Source: Rhizobium indicum | GTDB lineage: Bacteria > Pseudomonadota > Alphaproteobacteria > Rhizobiales > Rhizobiaceae | NCBI RefSeq assembly: GCF_005862305.2 | Contig: NZ_CP054021.1 | Location: forward strand, 2,046,001 to 2,110,000 | Direction of reading: 5' to 3' | Length of the DNA stretch: 64,000 nt | Shown here: positions 9,718 through 18,646 of the stretch, in pieces | Layout: each line of letters opens with the position of its first letter | Position numbering within the stretch: the first letter of the stretch is position 1 | Notes under the pieces: generated by a model | Database searches by the model: none | What the model was told of the DNA's origin: nothing | The model's input: the letters and a program-made list of their open reading frames with translations, nothing else | Position numbers and translations under genes: made by a program

Positions 9718-10274
9718 TAGTCCGTCGCGCTCATGACACGCGCAACCAGATCGCGCACACGCGCTGTCGCCGGCACATCGCCGAACAGGATGCGGTACAT
9801 GATCGGCGCCACGACCTGGTCCATGACGCGGTCGACATCCGGAAAGGCCTCGCCGCGAGCCTTGGCCCTCTCGGCGATGACGTCGATCTGCTGGCGGGTA
9901 AATTCAGCGCATTTACAGGCATTCGCGCCCGCCTGCGCCGCCAGCACGTCGCGGATCATTTCGCGGCCGGGGCCGGAGGACATTTCCTCGGCATATTGGT
10001 CGGCCCAGGTTTCGAGATCGGCCTTGCCGCTGCCGGCATCGATCGGCTGCATGTCCGGCCGCAGCCGATCGACGGCGACATCGGCAAGAAGCTCCTGCAG
10101 GTCGCCCCAGCGGCGATAGATGGTCGACGGCGTTACCCCCGCCTTGCCGGCAATCAACGGGATCGTCACGTCGGCGCGGCTTATCTCGGCCATCAGCTCA
10201 CGGACCGCCTTGTGCACCGATGCCTGAACCCGGGCGCTTCTGCCGCCCGGACGGAGATTCTCTTTCACTGTCAT
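9717..10274 (-). CDS. TetR/AcrR-family transcriptional regulator
   Basis: 185 residues. The N-terminal helix-turn-helix is VTIPLIAGKAGVTPSTIYRRWG, about residues 37-58, and the C-terminal half is the variable, all-helical ligand domain with a possible metal or redox pair in ANACKCAEF. It is divergent from an MFS transporter gene, the standard arrangement in which the repressor controls the efflux pump and itself. The start chosen removes ten residues of a longer frame. Its stop codon TAA is directly joined to the RIME element. Confidence 0.88.
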   Translation of the reverse strand: MTVKENLRPGGRSARVQASVHKAVRELMAEISRADVTIPLIAGKAGVTPSTIYRRWGDLQELLADVAVDRLRPDMQPIDAGSGKADLETWADQYAEEMSSGPGREMIRDVLAAQAGANACKCAEFTRQQIDVIAERAKARGEAFPDVDRVMDQVVAPIMYRILFGDVPATARVRDLVARVMSATD

Positions 10275-10320
10275 GCGCGCAACCCGACTTTCTCTCCTTG
10301 GCACCGATGGTTCAAAATCT

Positions 10321-10361
10321 TTGACAGACCTATTAACGCAAATAATTTGCTTTTATAAAGC
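10321..10361. promoter_or_regulatory. putative operator region between TetR and MFS genes
   Basis: The 137-bp divergent spacer is AT-rich against its GC-rich neighbours. It holds a near-perfect palindrome GCAAATAATTTGC at 10338-10350 and, overlapping it, GCTTTTATAAAGC at 10349-10361, plus a TTGACA hexamer at 10321. These are plausible TetR operator and promoter elements. I cannot place the -10 box with confidence. Confidence 0.5.
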
Positions 10362-10411
10362 AGTTGCTCTACCTAAGTTAACGCAACAGCTTAGCTTTAA
10401 AGGGCTTATAT

Positions 10412-11614
10412 ATGTTCGCCGCAGCCAAATCCACCGAGAATTCGCCGCGCCCCTGGATCGGCTTTCATGCGCTGACGCTCGCGACCTTCTTCGGCGCCTC
10501 CGCGGCGCCGACGCCGCTCTACCGGATCTATCAGGAAAGTTTTTCCGTCTCGCCGGTGCTGATCACGGTGATCTTCGCGGTCTACGCCTTCGCGCTGCTG
10601 GCGGCGCTGCTGATCGCCGGTTCGATCTCGGATCATCTCGGCCGCAAGCCGGTGATCTTTTTCGCCCTCGTGCTCGAAATCGCCGCCATGGGCCTCTTCG
10701 TCATCGCAAGCGGTCCCGGCTGGTTGATCGCAGCGCGGATCGTGCAGGGGCTGGCAACCGGGATCGCCGGCGCCTCGATCGGAGCGGCGCTCGTCGATGT
10801 CGACCGGGCAAAGGGACAGATCGTCAACTCGATCGCGCCGCTTTGCGGCATGGCGGTGGGTGCGGTCGGCACCAGCGCCCTGATCCAATACGGCCCCTTC
10901 CCGATGCATCTGGTCTATGCGCTGTTGTTTGTCGCCTTCACGCTGCAGGCGGCTGCCATCTGGCTGACAGGCGAGACCGGCGGCACGCGGCCGGGCGCGC
11001 TCGGCTCGCTGATACCGCGGGTCACCATTCCCAAGCAGGTGAAGCGGCCGCTCTCGCTGGTGACACCGATCAATATCGCCAACTGGACGCTTGCCGGCTT
11101 CTATCTCTCGCTGGTCCCGTCTTTGGTCGCCAGCACGACCGGCAGCCGGGCGCCGCTGACGGGTGGGGCCGTCGTCACTGCGCTGATGGTGAGCGGAGCA
11201 ATCGCCGTCTATCTCAGGCGCAGCATGACGGCATCGGCCAATCTGGTTTTCGGCGTATCGGCCAAGACGCTCGGCATCCTGACCGTCGTTGCCGGCGTGC
11301 ATCTTGCCAGTGTGCCGCTGTTGCTCGTTGGCACAGTTTTTACCGGCGTCGGTTTCGGCACCAATTTCCTCGGTTCGATCGGCACCATCATGCCGCTTGC
11401 CAAGGCAGACGAGCGGGCCGGGCTGCTATCGGCCTTCTACGTCCAGAGCTACCTCGCCTTCAGCCTGCCGGCGATCCTGGCCGGGTTCCTAGCGAAATCG
11501 GCCGGTTACGCATTGACGACCGATATCTATGCGACGGCGATCCTGCTTTTGATGGGCGTCGGATTGATGAGCATTCGCGCCGACCGGCGCAAGATCGCGG
11601 GGAGTGATGCCTGA
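10412..11614 (+). CDS. MFS transporter
   Basis: A 400-residue inner-membrane protein with about 12 hydrophobic segments and the family motif between helices 2 and 3 (GSISDHLGRKPVIFF). It is most likely a drug or metabolite exporter powered by the proton gradient. The paired divergent TetR repressor supports an inducible efflux role; the substrate is unknown. The ATG sits at the end of an AT-rich leader with a weak AAAGGGC Shine-Dalgarno. Its stop lies only 6 bp from the convergent SnoaL-like gene. Confidence 0.88.
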   Translation: MFAAAKSTENSPRPWIGFHALTLATFFGASAAPTPLYRIYQESFSVSPVLITVIFAVYAFALLAALLIAGSISDHLGRKPVIFFALVLEIAAMGLFVIASGPGWLIAARIVQGLATGIAGASIGAALVDVDRAKGQIVNSIAPLCGMAVGAVGTSALIQYGPFPMHLVYALLFVAFTLQAAAIWLTGETGGTRPGALGSLIPRVTIPKQVKRPLSLVTPINIANWTLAGFYLSLVPSLVASTTGSRAPLTGGAVVTALMVSGAIAVYLRRSMTASANLVFGVSAKTLGILTVVAGVHLASVPLLLVGTVFTGVGFGTNFLGSIGTIMPLAKADERAGLLSAFYVQSYLAFSLPAILAGFLAKSAGYALTTDIYATAILLLMGVGLMSIRADRRKIAGSDA

Positions 11615-11620
11615 CAGTCT

Positions 11621-12064
11621 TCACGGTTTGAGATCCAGCAGCGCCCGGCCGCTGCCGTCCATGGCGAAGGGCACCGAGGCGTGCTGGTGGGCAACCAGCC
11701 ATCGGCCATCCTGCTTGACGAGGCCAAGCGTCTGGCGGAACCAGAGATCGACGGCGGCGCCATCGGTCTTGGTCCCGGTCATGCGCGTGAGGCCGCTCCA
11801 GAAAGCGACATCCTCGCCAACCATCAATCTGGCATCGCGCACCTCGCCGCCGATCGGGCCTTCCCAGGTATCGAACCAGGCCTGCAGACCCGCTTCGTCC
11901 TGGCCGTGGTATACGAGCGGCGGCGCCAGCGAAAATTCGATCTCATCCTCGGTCTCGTAGGAAAGCGCATCCTTGGCGTTCTTTTCGCCCAGCGCCTTGG
12001 CGCGCATCATCAGCATGGCGATGATCGCGTCTTCCTCGATCCTGGCATTCGCTTCGTCTTTCAC
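11621..12064 (-). CDS. SnoaL-like (NTF2-fold) protein
   Basis: 147 residues with the pattern of the SnoaL/ketosteroid-isomerase-like cone fold: an N-terminal helix (EEDAIIAMLMMRAKALGEKNAKDALS), a central GLQAWFDTWEGP segment and a C-terminal sheet with VKQDGRWLVAHQHASVPF. Family members bind small hydrophobic ligands or act as polyketide cyclases or isomerases; no substrate can be assigned here. GGAGAACGATC precedes the ATG. The gene faces the MFS transporter tail to tail and probably has its own promoter in the spacer before the GFA gene. Confidence 0.8.
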   Translation of the reverse strand: MKDEANARIEEDAIIAMLMMRAKALGEKNAKDALSYETEDEIEFSLAPPLVYHGQDEAGLQAWFDTWEGPIGGEVRDARLMVGEDVAFWSGLTRMTGTKTDGAAVDLWFRQTLGLVKQDGRWLVAHQHASVPFAMDGSGRALLDLKP

Positions 12065-12130
12065 GATCGTTCTCCTTTTCCGTTATGGACAGAGGACGAA
12101 GGGGAGGACGAGGATCCGACATAGACATCT

Positions 12131-12178
12131 GCGCAATTCCGGACGCAAAACCGCTGCGCACTTTTGCTGGAATTGCCC
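12131..12178. repeat. RIME half element (second palindrome only)
   Basis: 48 bp: GCAATTCCGGACGCAAAA and TTTTGCTGGAATTGC enclose the loop CCGCTGCGCAC. It is almost identical to the second palindrome of the 9616 element, with the first palindrome missing. Its right end overlaps the stop codon (TAG) of the GFA gene. Confidence 0.75.
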
Positions 12179-12582
12179 TAGAGATAACGCGTCACCGCCG
12201 GTTCGTTCCACCAGGCATCGTGCCTGCCGTCGGAGTAACGGACCGGCAGTGCCGCCAGTTCCTCAGGGGTAATATCGTCGAGGCAGGCGATGTTGATCGA
12301 GACATAGGCGCCGCCGATCGCTTCGACATAACCGTCGCCATAGGCCGGCACACCGCAGGTGCGGCAGAAGCGGTGATGACCACTCATGGTGTTGAACTGA
12401 TAGTCGGACGTTTCGGCCTGGTCGCACATCAGCCGGAAATCCTCCGGCTTGACGTTGGCGCCCCAATAGCGGCGCTTGGCGCAGATCGAACAATTGCAGC
12501 GGCCGGTGCCCTCCTCGAGGTCCATGTCCACCTCGTAGTGCACTTTGCCGCAATGGCAGCTTCCCTTGTAGGTTTTCTTCAT
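12178..12582 (-). CDS. GFA-family (DUF636) zinc-binding protein
   Basis: 134 residues of the Gfa/CENP-V fold. The zinc ligands are visible: CHCG near residue 8, CNCSIC near 29 and CRTCGVPAYG near 75. The family is named after glutathione-dependent formaldehyde-activating enzyme, but most members have no proven reaction, so I give only the family. The start is the ATG preceded by GGAGGAGAGC. It is divergent from the MarR gene, and the spacer carries two identical operator-like palindromes, so repression by that MarR protein is likely. Confidence 0.88.
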   Translation of the reverse strand: MKKTYKGSCHCGKVHYEVDMDLEEGTGRCNCSICAKRRYWGANVKPEDFRLMCDQAETSDYQFNTMSGHHRFCRTCGVPAYGDGYVEAIGGAYVSINIACLDDITPEELAALPVRYSDGRHDAWWNEPAVTRYL

Positions 12583-12623
12583 GGCGCTCTCCTCCTTCGG
12601 CGTTGCCTTCAGTATCCACATAT

Positions 12624-12637
12624 GACAATATGTTGTC
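12624..12637. promoter_or_regulatory. MarR operator box 1
   Basis: GACAATATGTTGTC, an inverted repeat with arms GACAA and TTGTC, extended by AT on the left and AT on the right. It is identical to box 2, 36 bp away centre to centre, and lies closer to the GFA start. Assignment to the adjacent MarR regulator is an inference from position. Confidence 0.7.
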
Positions 12638-12659
12638 ATTATGAATGAGATACAAAATC

Positions 12660-12673
12660 GACAATATGTTGTC
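12660..12673. promoter_or_regulatory. MarR operator box 2
   Basis: An exact second copy of GACAATATGTTGTC, 25 bp before the MarR start codon. Its presence argues that the upstream in-frame ATG at 12641 is not the real start, since the operator would then lie in the coding region. Confidence 0.7.
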
Positions 12674-12697
12674 AAACAAAATCGACCGGAGCGGACG

Positions 12698-13141
12698 ATG
12701 GAGGGGGATGCTTTTTCCGCTTTCGCGATCACCGCCCTTCGCCTCGCCGGCCATCTGACGGCGGCGGGCGACCAGTTGGCAAAGCCGGCAGGGCAAACCA
12801 GCGCGCGTTGGCAGGTGCTGGCCGCGGCAAGGCGCGGCAACATGTCGGTGGCGCAGATCGCCCGTGCGCTCGGCCTGGCCCGCCAGGGTGTGCAGCGGCT
12901 GGCCGACGTGCTGGAGAGCGAAGGGCTGATCGCCTATGCCGACAACCCGCAGCACCAGCGCGCCAAGCTGGTGCGGCTGACGGAAGAAGGGGCCGTGCGG
13001 CTCGGTGCCATCGAGATTGCGCAAGCCGGGTGGGCCGACGGGCTCGGCGCCGCGTTTACGTCAGCGGAACTCGATGCGGCGCGGGCGGTGATGGCGCGGG
13101 TCATGGAGATGCTGGAGGGTAGCGAGGCGGCAGGCGGTTGA
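12698..13141 (+). CDS. MarR-family transcriptional regulator
   Basis: 147 residues with a winged helix: MSVAQIARALGLARQGVQRLADVLESEGLI is the recognition region, and NPQHQRAKLVRLTEEG forms the wing. The family represses small divergons and is released by phenolic or oxidative ligands. The start is set by GGAG 8 nt upstream and by the operator location. It reads away from the GFA gene. Autoregulation and control of GFA through the two GACAATATGTTGTC boxes are likely but untested. Confidence 0.88.
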   Translation: MEGDAFSAFAITALRLAGHLTAAGDQLAKPAGQTSARWQVLAAARRGNMSVAQIARALGLARQGVQRLADVLESEGLIAYADNPQHQRAKLVRLTEEGAVRLGAIEIAQAGWADGLGAAFTSAELDAARAVMARVMEMLEGSEAAGG

Positions 13142-13230
13142 GCGCGCTACCTGACTTGCGGGCCTGTTATCGCCGGTGGACGCACTCGGCTTGGCGATGC
13201 GAAAGATTCTCTAAGGTCATGCCGTGATCG

Positions 13231-13397
13231 CCCCCCTCTGCCCTGCCGGGCATCTCCCCCACAGGTGGGGAGATCGGCAAGAAGCCATGCCTCGCCCTCA
13301 ATTTACGATTCACGTGACGGCCAGTTGTTTGGGGAAACCATCGCGCCCAGCCAATCTCCCTCCTTGTGGGGGAGATGCCCGGCAGGGCAGAGGGGGG
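13231..13397. repeat. composite inverted REP-like element
   Basis: Two ~45-bp GC-rich arms in inverted orientation (CCCTCTGCCCTGCCGGGCAT at the left, its complement at the right). Each arm has its own internal hairpin around CCCCCAC/GTGGGG. They enclose ~75 bp that includes GTGACGGCCAGTTGTTTGGG. The same composite occurs at 29539-29710. It takes up much of the 408-bp space between the MarR and cspA genes; the remainder shows no gene. Confidence 0.75.
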
Positions 13398-13448
13398 TGT
13401 CGCGGACGCATTTCTTGGGAAAGGGCACAACATCAGCCGGCCAGACAC

Positions 13449-13475
13449 AAAAAAAGGCCGGGTGAACCCGACCTT
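13449..13475 (-). terminator. intrinsic terminator after cspA
   Basis: On the minus strand an 8-bp stem AAGGTCGG/CCGGCCTT with loop GTTCAC is followed by seven T residues. It lies about 75 nt beyond the cspA stop and is a textbook rho-independent terminator. Confidence 0.8.
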
Positions 13476-13549
13476 CCCTGCTATCTCAACGAACCGTGCC
13501 AGTACATCCGTGGTCACGATCCGGAGATGATATTTAGAGCCTTGAAGGC

Positions 13550-13759
13550 TCAGGCCGCCTGGAGGCGGTCTGCCGACATCTTGCCGGACTTGTTGTCGCG
13601 GACGAGCTCGTAAGACAGCTTCTGGCCATCCTTGAGATCGCGCATGCCAGCGCGTTCAACGGCGGAGATGTGGACGAAAACGTCGGCTGCGCCGTCATCC
13701 GGCTGAATGAAGCCGAAGCCCTTGGTTGCGTTGAACCACTTTACGGTACCAGTGCTCAT
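13550..13759 (-). CDS. cold-shock protein, CspA family
   Basis: 69 residues, one cold-shock domain. The RNA-binding motifs KGFGFI (RNP1) and VFVHIS (RNP2) are intact. The protein should bind single-stranded RNA or DNA and act as an RNA chaperone. The ATG has AAGGATATCG upstream. A longer open frame continues upstream but lacks family similarity and is the leader. The 281 bp up to the next gene hold no other recognisable gene, so a long structured 5' leader of the kind common in csp genes is likely. Rhizobia carry many csp paralogs, so I do not number this one. Confidence 0.95.
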   Translation of the reverse strand: MSTGTVKWFNATKGFGFIQPDDGAADVFVHISAVERAGMRDLKDGQKLSYELVRDNKSGKMSADRLQAA

Positions 13760-14040
13760 GACGATATCCTTTTCGAATCGTTCATAGAAGAATGCAGCTC
13801 GGATAAATGCCAAGCGGCGATGAAAACCGATTTTGGAGGAAGTTCGCCAGGAACGACACGAGGCCGTTTCAAAGTTCATCTAGCAAGATCGATGCGCGGA
13901 TATGTAATCGGAAATTGTGTCCGTGACAAGGCCGCAGCCAGGGAAATCGGTGACGTTTCAGACACCGCGGACAGGTCTTTGCCTGCCGCGCGGCGGGGAA
14001 AACCGAGGGCGAGATTTTTTTTCAGAAGCTGAAATACCGT

Positions 14041-14604
14041 CTATTCGGCCTGCGCCAACCTGGTGATCGCCTTGCCGAGGCGGGCGACCCGCACTTCCGG
14101 GGTCGTTGCCTTCAGGAGCGGCAGGACGATTGCATATTGGCCGGTCTTGTCGAGCCGCGCAAAGGTAGCACTGGCGGCAGCGTTCTCAGCGAGCGCCGCC
14201 GCCAGATCGTCCGGCAGGCCGGCATCGCGTTGCGGAGCGTAGGCGACAGCCCATCGTCCGTCGGCTTTGGCGGCAGCGACTTCGGCAAGGCCCGCGGGCC
14301 GCATGCGCCCGGCTTCTGCGAGTGCTGCGACCCGATCGACATTGAGCTTGGACCACGGACTTTTGGCGCGCCGGGGCGAATAACGCTGCAGGTAGGAATG
14401 CGCGTCAAACCCCTTGCGCTGGCTGTCAATCCAGCCGTAACAGAGCGCCACATCCAGCGCCTCGTCGATGGTGATGAGAGTTCGTTTCGGATTTTTCTTA
14501 CCGATCTTCAGCCAGGCGCCGGTCGATGCCGCGTGATGCAGGCAGAGCCAAGATTCCCACTCCATCGGATCGGCAAAGGCGAGGATGTCGGTTGACGGTT
14601 GCAT
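14041..14604 (-). CDS. YdeI/OmpD-associated family protein
   Basis: 187 residues. The N-terminal segment (WESWLCLHHAASTGAWLKIGKK, TIDEALDVALCYGWIDSQRKGFD, YLQRYSPRRAKSPWSKLN) is the hallmark of the YdeI/OmdA family, and the C-terminal half ends in a helical OmdA-like tail. In E. coli YdeI affects sensitivity to peptides and interacts with OmpD/NmpC (family knowledge); the biochemical function is not established. It stands alone on the minus strand between cspA and the beta-oxidation cluster, with a poor Shine-Dalgarno. Confidence 0.82.
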   Translation of the reverse strand: MQPSTDILAFADPMEWESWLCLHHAASTGAWLKIGKKNPKRTLITIDEALDVALCYGWIDSQRKGFDAHSYLQRYSPRRAKSPWSKLNVDRVAALAEAGRMRPAGLAEVAAAKADGRWAVAYAPQRDAGLPDDLAAALAENAAASATFARLDKTGQYAIVLPLLKATTPEVRVARLGKAITRLAQAE

Positions 14605-14721
14605 GGGCGGTCCGATCCGGGTGACAGCGAGGCGTGGGTTGCTTGCGGTTCAGATTGCCGACGCCACCCGCCCCATTCAACGTTTGAAACCCGGCAAGAG
14701 CGGCACAGCTTAAAAGACGGC

Positions 14722-16935
14722 CTAAGCCGCCTTCCCCACCTTCGCATAGGGGTCGAACCGCCCGTAGAACGTCTCACCTTTCGCGGCCATGTCCTTCAGC
14801 AGTGGCGTCGGCTTGAAGTGGTTCCCGTAAGCAGCAGCTAACTTTTCTGCCAATTCCACGAAAGCCTTCGCACCCATCCCGTCGATATAGCTCAACGCCC
14901 CGCCGGTATAGGGCGCGAAGCCAAAGCCCAGGATCGAGCCGACATCGGCCTCACGTGGATCGGTGACGATGCCCTCCTCCACGGTGCGGGCGGCTTCGAG
15001 CGCGATGGTGACGAGGAAACGTTGTTTGAGCACGTTGACGTCAACCTCAACCGCCGGTTTCTGCGGGTAGAGGGTCTTGAGGTCGGGCCAGACGGACTTC
15101 TTCGCCGGTTTCGGCGGGTAGTCGTAGAAGCCCTTGGAATTCTTGCGGCCGAAGCGGCCCTCCTTTTCCACCATGCGGGAGATGAGCTCCATATGCCTGG
15201 GGTCGATGGCTTTTTCGCCGAGATCGGCGACCGTCGCCTTGAGGATCTTCAGCGAGAGGTCGATGGCGACCTCGTCGTTGAGCGCCAGCGGACCAACCGG
15301 CATGCCGGCCATCTTGGCGGCGTTCTCGATCATCGCAGGCGGCACGCCCTCGATCAGCATGTCGTAGCTTTCCGACATGTAGCGCAGCACGCAGCGATTG
15401 ACGAAGAAGCCGCGGGTGTCGTTGACGACGATCGGCGTCTTCTTGATGGCTGCGACATAATCAAGAGCGACGGCCAGCGCCCTGTCGCCGGCGTCGCTTC
15501 CGAGGATGACCTCAGTCAGCATCATCTTCTCGACAGGCGAGAAGAAATGGATGCCGATGAAATCCGCCGGGCGTTTCGAATTCTTGGCGAGACCTGAGAT
15601 CGGCAGGGTCGAGGTATTGGAGGCGAAGATCGCGCCTTCCGGCAGCACGGCTTCGACCGCCTCGATGACCGCTTTCTTCACCTCGCGATCCTCAAATACC
15701 GCCTCGATGACGAGATCGGCATTGGCGAGATCGGCATAGTCGGCCGAGGGCGTGATGCGGGAGAGCAATGCGGCCGCTTCATCCTGCGTAAGACGCCCCT
15801 TACCGACAGAATCCTTGACCAGGCCTTCGGAGACGGTCTTGCCCTTGGTCGCCGCTTCGATGTCGCGATCGATCAGCGTCACGGGAATGCCGGCGGCGGC
15901 GGTGACATAAGCGATCGAGGCGCCCATGAAGCCGGCGCCAACGACGCCGACATGTTTCAGCTCGGTCTTGGGGTGACCGGCCGGGCGACGGGCGCCCTTG
16001 CCGAGCTCCTGCATGGAGATGAACAGCGAACGGATCATCGAGAAGGCTTCGCGGGTCTGCAGCACCTCGGTGAAATAGCGCTGCTCGATCTTCAGACCCG
16101 TATCGAACGGTACCTGCAGGCCTTCGTAGACGCATTTCAGGATGGCAAGCGCTGCCGGATAATTGCCCGATGTTTCCCTGCGCAGGATCGCCGGGGCTGC
16201 CGGCCAGAGCTGGGCGGAGGCCGGCGTCCAGATGCCGCCGCCCGGTACCTTGAAGCCCTTCTCATCCCAGGGGGCGACCGGCTTCAGGCCATCCTTGATC
16301 ATCTGCTTTGCGGCCGGGATAAGCTGATCCGGCTCGACCACCTGATGCACGAGGTTCATCGCCTTGGCGCGGGAGCCGGTCAGCGACTGGCCCGTCGTCA
16401 TCATCTGCAGCGCATCCTGGGCGTTCGCCAGCCGTGGCACACGCTGCGTGCCGCCGGCGCCGGGGAAGATACCGACCTTCACTTCGGGCAGCGCGATCTT
16501 GACGCTCTTGGCATTGGAGGCGACGCGGCCGTGGCAGGCGAGCGACAGTTCGAAGGCGCCGCCCATGCAGGTGCCGTTGATGGCGGAAACCCAGGGCTTG
16601 CCCGACGTTTCGAGCTTGCGGAACAGGCCGCTCATGCGGCCGACCAGACCGAAGAGGTTCTGCACCGCCGTCTCGGGGCTCTTTGCCTTCTCCTCCTGGT
16701 AGGAACTGAACATCGACTTGATCATCGACAGATCAGCGCCGCCGGAGAAGGAGGACTTGCCGGAGGTGAAGACGACACCCTTGACGGCGGCATCAGCGGT
16801 CGTGGCGTCGATGATCGCGTCGAGCTCGGCCATCACCTCGGCGGTGAAGACGTTCATCGATTTGCCGGGCATGTCCCAGGTGACGAGAGCGATGCCGTCG
16901 GCGTCGGTTTCGAGCGTGAAATTGGTGTAGGTCAT
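14722..16935 (-). CDS. fatty-acid oxidation complex alpha subunit (enoyl-CoA hydratase / 3-hydroxyacyl-CoA dehydrogenase)
   Basis: 737 residues with two enzymes in one chain. The N-terminal crotonase half has FSGGADLSMIKSM, MGGAFELSLACHGRV and LPEVKVGIFPGAGGTQR, which include the two catalytic Glu. The dehydrogenase half has the NAD-binding VGVVGAGFMGASIAY near residue 330, then HFFSPVEKMMLTEVI and the C-terminal helical repeats. It hydrates 2-enoyl-CoA and oxidises the L-3-hydroxyacyl-CoA in beta-oxidation. It is the last gene of a leftward cluster with thiolase and acyl-CoA dehydrogenase; the same order occurs in Sinorhizobium as fadB/fadA. FadB and FadJ types are hard to separate here. Confidence 0.93.
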   Translation of the reverse strand: MTYTNFTLETDADGIALVTWDMPGKSMNVFTAEVMAELDAIIDATTADAAVKGVVFTSGKSSFSGGADLSMIKSMFSSYQEEKAKSPETAVQNLFGLVGRMSGLFRKLETSGKPWVSAINGTCMGGAFELSLACHGRVASNAKSVKIALPEVKVGIFPGAGGTQRVPRLANAQDALQMMTTGQSLTGSRAKAMNLVHQVVEPDQLIPAAKQMIKDGLKPVAPWDEKGFKVPGGGIWTPASAQLWPAAPAILRRETSGNYPAALAILKCVYEGLQVPFDTGLKIEQRYFTEVLQTREAFSMIRSLFISMQELGKGARRPAGHPKTELKHVGVVGAGFMGASIAYVTAAAGIPVTLIDRDIEAATKGKTVSEGLVKDSVGKGRLTQDEAAALLSRITPSADYADLANADLVIEAVFEDREVKKAVIEAVEAVLPEGAIFASNTSTLPISGLAKNSKRPADFIGIHFFSPVEKMMLTEVILGSDAGDRALAVALDYVAAIKKTPIVVNDTRGFFVNRCVLRYMSESYDMLIEGVPPAMIENAAKMAGMPVGPLALNDEVAIDLSLKILKATVADLGEKAIDPRHMELISRMVEKEGRFGRKNSKGFYDYPPKPAKKSVWPDLKTLYPQKPAVEVDVNVLKQRFLVTIALEAARTVEEGIVTDPREADVGSILGFGFAPYTGGALSYIDGMGAKAFVELAEKLAAAYGNHFKPTPLLKDMAAKGETFYGRFDPYAKVGKAA

Positions 16936-16951
16936 TGGGTTTCCTCCCCGA

Positions 16952-17335
16952 TCAGGCCGGCAAATGGCTGCGCTGCGCGTCTAAGGTCTTCGTCTTTTCG
17001 GTGACGACATCGCCGGTATGCTTGGTCTGCGACGGCTCGAAAAGCACGATCCAGCATTCCTCCTGCGCCACCGGATTATGCTCGACACCCTTCGGCACAA
17101 CATGAAAATCACCGGCCTTCAGATGCACATGCGGGCGGTCGCGATATTCGATGGTCAGCGCCCCCTTCCAGATGAGGAAGAGCTCGTCCTCGTCACGGTG
17201 GGAATGCCAGGCGAGCTGGCCCTGGACCTTGGCGAGCTTGACGCTCTGGCCGTTGAGATCGGCGATGACGCGGGGCGACCAGTGCTCGGTGACCTCGGCA
17301 TATTCGGTTTCGATCGTGCCGGTGTTGAAGCCCAT
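16952..17335 (-). CDS. cupin-domain protein
   Basis: 127 residues, a single cupin barrel. The first metal motif is partly kept as [16 protein letters not shown], with the second as [24 protein letters not shown]. The fold binds a metal and may hold a small-molecule ligand or act as a dioxygenase or isomerase; the reaction is unknown. It starts 2 bp after the thiolase stop and ends 16 bp before the FadB-like gene, so it is translated as part of the beta-oxidation message, an unusual guest in that operon. Confidence 0.85.
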   Translation of the reverse strand: MGFNTGTIETEYAEVTEHWSPRVIADLNGQSVKLAKVQGQLAWHSHRDEDELFLIWKGALTIEYRDRPHVHLKAGDFHVVPKGVEHNPVAQEECWIVLFEPSQTKHTGDVVTEKTKTLDAQRSHLPA

Positions 17336-17337
17336 CG

Positions 17338-18546
17338 TCAGACCCTTTCAATAACCGTTGCCGTGCCCATGCCGGCGCCGATGCAGAGCGTCACCAGCGC
17401 GGTGTTGAGGTCGCGGCGTTCAAGTTCGTCCAGCACCGTGCCGAGGATCATCGCGCCGGTGGCGCCGAGCGGATGGCCCATGGCGATGGCGCCGCCATTG
17501 ACGTTGATTTTGTCGTGGCCGATGTCGAAGGCCTGCATGTAGCGCAGCACCACGGCAGCGAAGGCCTCGTTGAGTTCGAAGAGGTCGATGTCGAACAGGC
17601 TCATGCCTGTCCGCTTCAACAGTTTCTCGGTGACGTCGACAGGCCCGGTCAGCATCAGGGCTGGATCGGAACCGATATTGGCGAAAGCCTTGATGCGGGC
17701 GCGCGGCTTCTTGCCCATGCTCTCACCGCCGGCCTTGGAGCCGAGCAGGACGACGCCGGCGCCATCGACGATGCCGGAGGAATTGCCGGCATGGTGGACA
17801 TAGTTGATGCGCTCGATCTCCGGATGGGCCTGAATGCCGACGGCCTCGAAGCCGCCCATCTCGCCGGGCATCTGGAAGGACGGATTGAGGGAGGCGAGCG
17901 CCTGCATGTCCGTGCCGGGGCGCATGTGTTCATCCTTATCAAGGATCGTCAGGCCGTTCTGGTCCTTGACCGGGACGACCGACTTGTCGAACCAGCCGTT
18001 TTCCCAGGCATGGGCGGCACGCTTCTGGCTCTCGACCGCGTAAGCATCGACATCCGTTCTGCTGAAGCCATATTTGGTGGCGATCAGATCGGCCGAGACG
18101 CCCTGCGGCATGAAATAGGCCGGGAAATTTACTGAAGGATCCATGAACCAGGCGCCGCCGGACATGCCGAGACCGACGCGGGACATGCTTTCGACGCCGC
18201 CGGCGATGACGATATCGTCGGCCCCTTGCGCGATCTTGCCGGCGCCGAAATTGACCGCATCGAGACCGGAGGCGCAGAAGCGGGAGATCTGCATGCCGGG
18301 CGCCTTGGTGGAGTAACCGGCTTCGAAGGCGGCAGCCTTGGGGATGACGGCGCCGGCATCCATGACCGGATCGACGCAGCCCATGATGATGTCGTCGACC
18401 GTGCCCGTGTCCAGCCCGTTGCGGTCGCGGATCGCCTCCAGCGTCTTTGCCGCGAGGCGGACGGAGGGCACCTCATGCAGGGCGCCGTCCTTCTTGCCGC
18501 GGCCGCGCGGCGTACGCACGTGGTCGTAAATGAAAACCTCGGTCAT
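17338..18546 (-). CDS. fadA: acetyl-CoA C-acyltransferase (thiolase)
   Basis: 402 residues, a complete thiolase. The nucleophilic Cys is in [12 protein letters not shown] near residue 91, the His in [10 protein letters not shown] near 357, and the second Cys in [11 protein letters not shown] near 387. It cleaves 3-ketoacyl-CoA in the last step of each beta-oxidation turn. GGGAGATGAGACG precedes the ATG. It lies between the acyl-CoA dehydrogenase (100 bp upstream) and the cupin gene (2 bp downstream). The degradative role is inferred from the operon; a biosynthetic acetoacetyl-CoA thiolase is less likely. Confidence 0.92.
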   Translation of the reverse strand: MTEVFIYDHVRTPRGRGKKDGALHEVPSVRLAAKTLEAIRDRNGLDTGTVDDIIMGCVDPVMDAGAVIPKAAAFEAGYSTKAPGMQISRFCASGLDAVNFGAGKIAQGADDIVIAGGVESMSRVGLGMSGGAWFMDPSVNFPAYFMPQGVSADLIATKYGFSRTDVDAYAVESQKRAAHAWENGWFDKSVVPVKDQNGLTILDKDEHMRPGTDMQALASLNPSFQMPGEMGGFEAVGIQAHPEIERINYVHHAGNSSGIVDGAGVVLLGSKAGGESMGKKPRARIKAFANIGSDPALMLTGPVDVTEKLLKRTGMSLFDIDLFELNEAFAAVVLRYMQAFDIGHDKINVNGGAIAMGHPLGATGAMILGTVLDELERRDLNTALVTLCIGAGMGTATVIERV

Positions 18547-18603
18547 CGTCTCATCTCCCTGACGGCAATCTATCTTGCCTCAAATCTTGGCGGGAGGAGA
18601 AAA

Positions 18604-18641
18604 GACCCCTCCCCAACCCTCCCCACAAGGGGGAGGGAGAA
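18604..18641. repeat. short GC-rich palindromic repeat
   Basis: CCCTCCCCAC followed by AAGGGGGAGGG forms a small hairpin between the acyl-CoA dehydrogenase and thiolase genes. It resembles one arm of the larger composite repeats in this window and lies within the operon, so it may be a processing or partial-termination point. Confidence 0.5.
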
Positions 18642-18646
18642 CCGTC

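Noticed and set aside
12641..12697. Upstream start for the MarR protein
   Set aside because: It would put an exact operator copy inside the coding region and lacks a Shine-Dalgarno.
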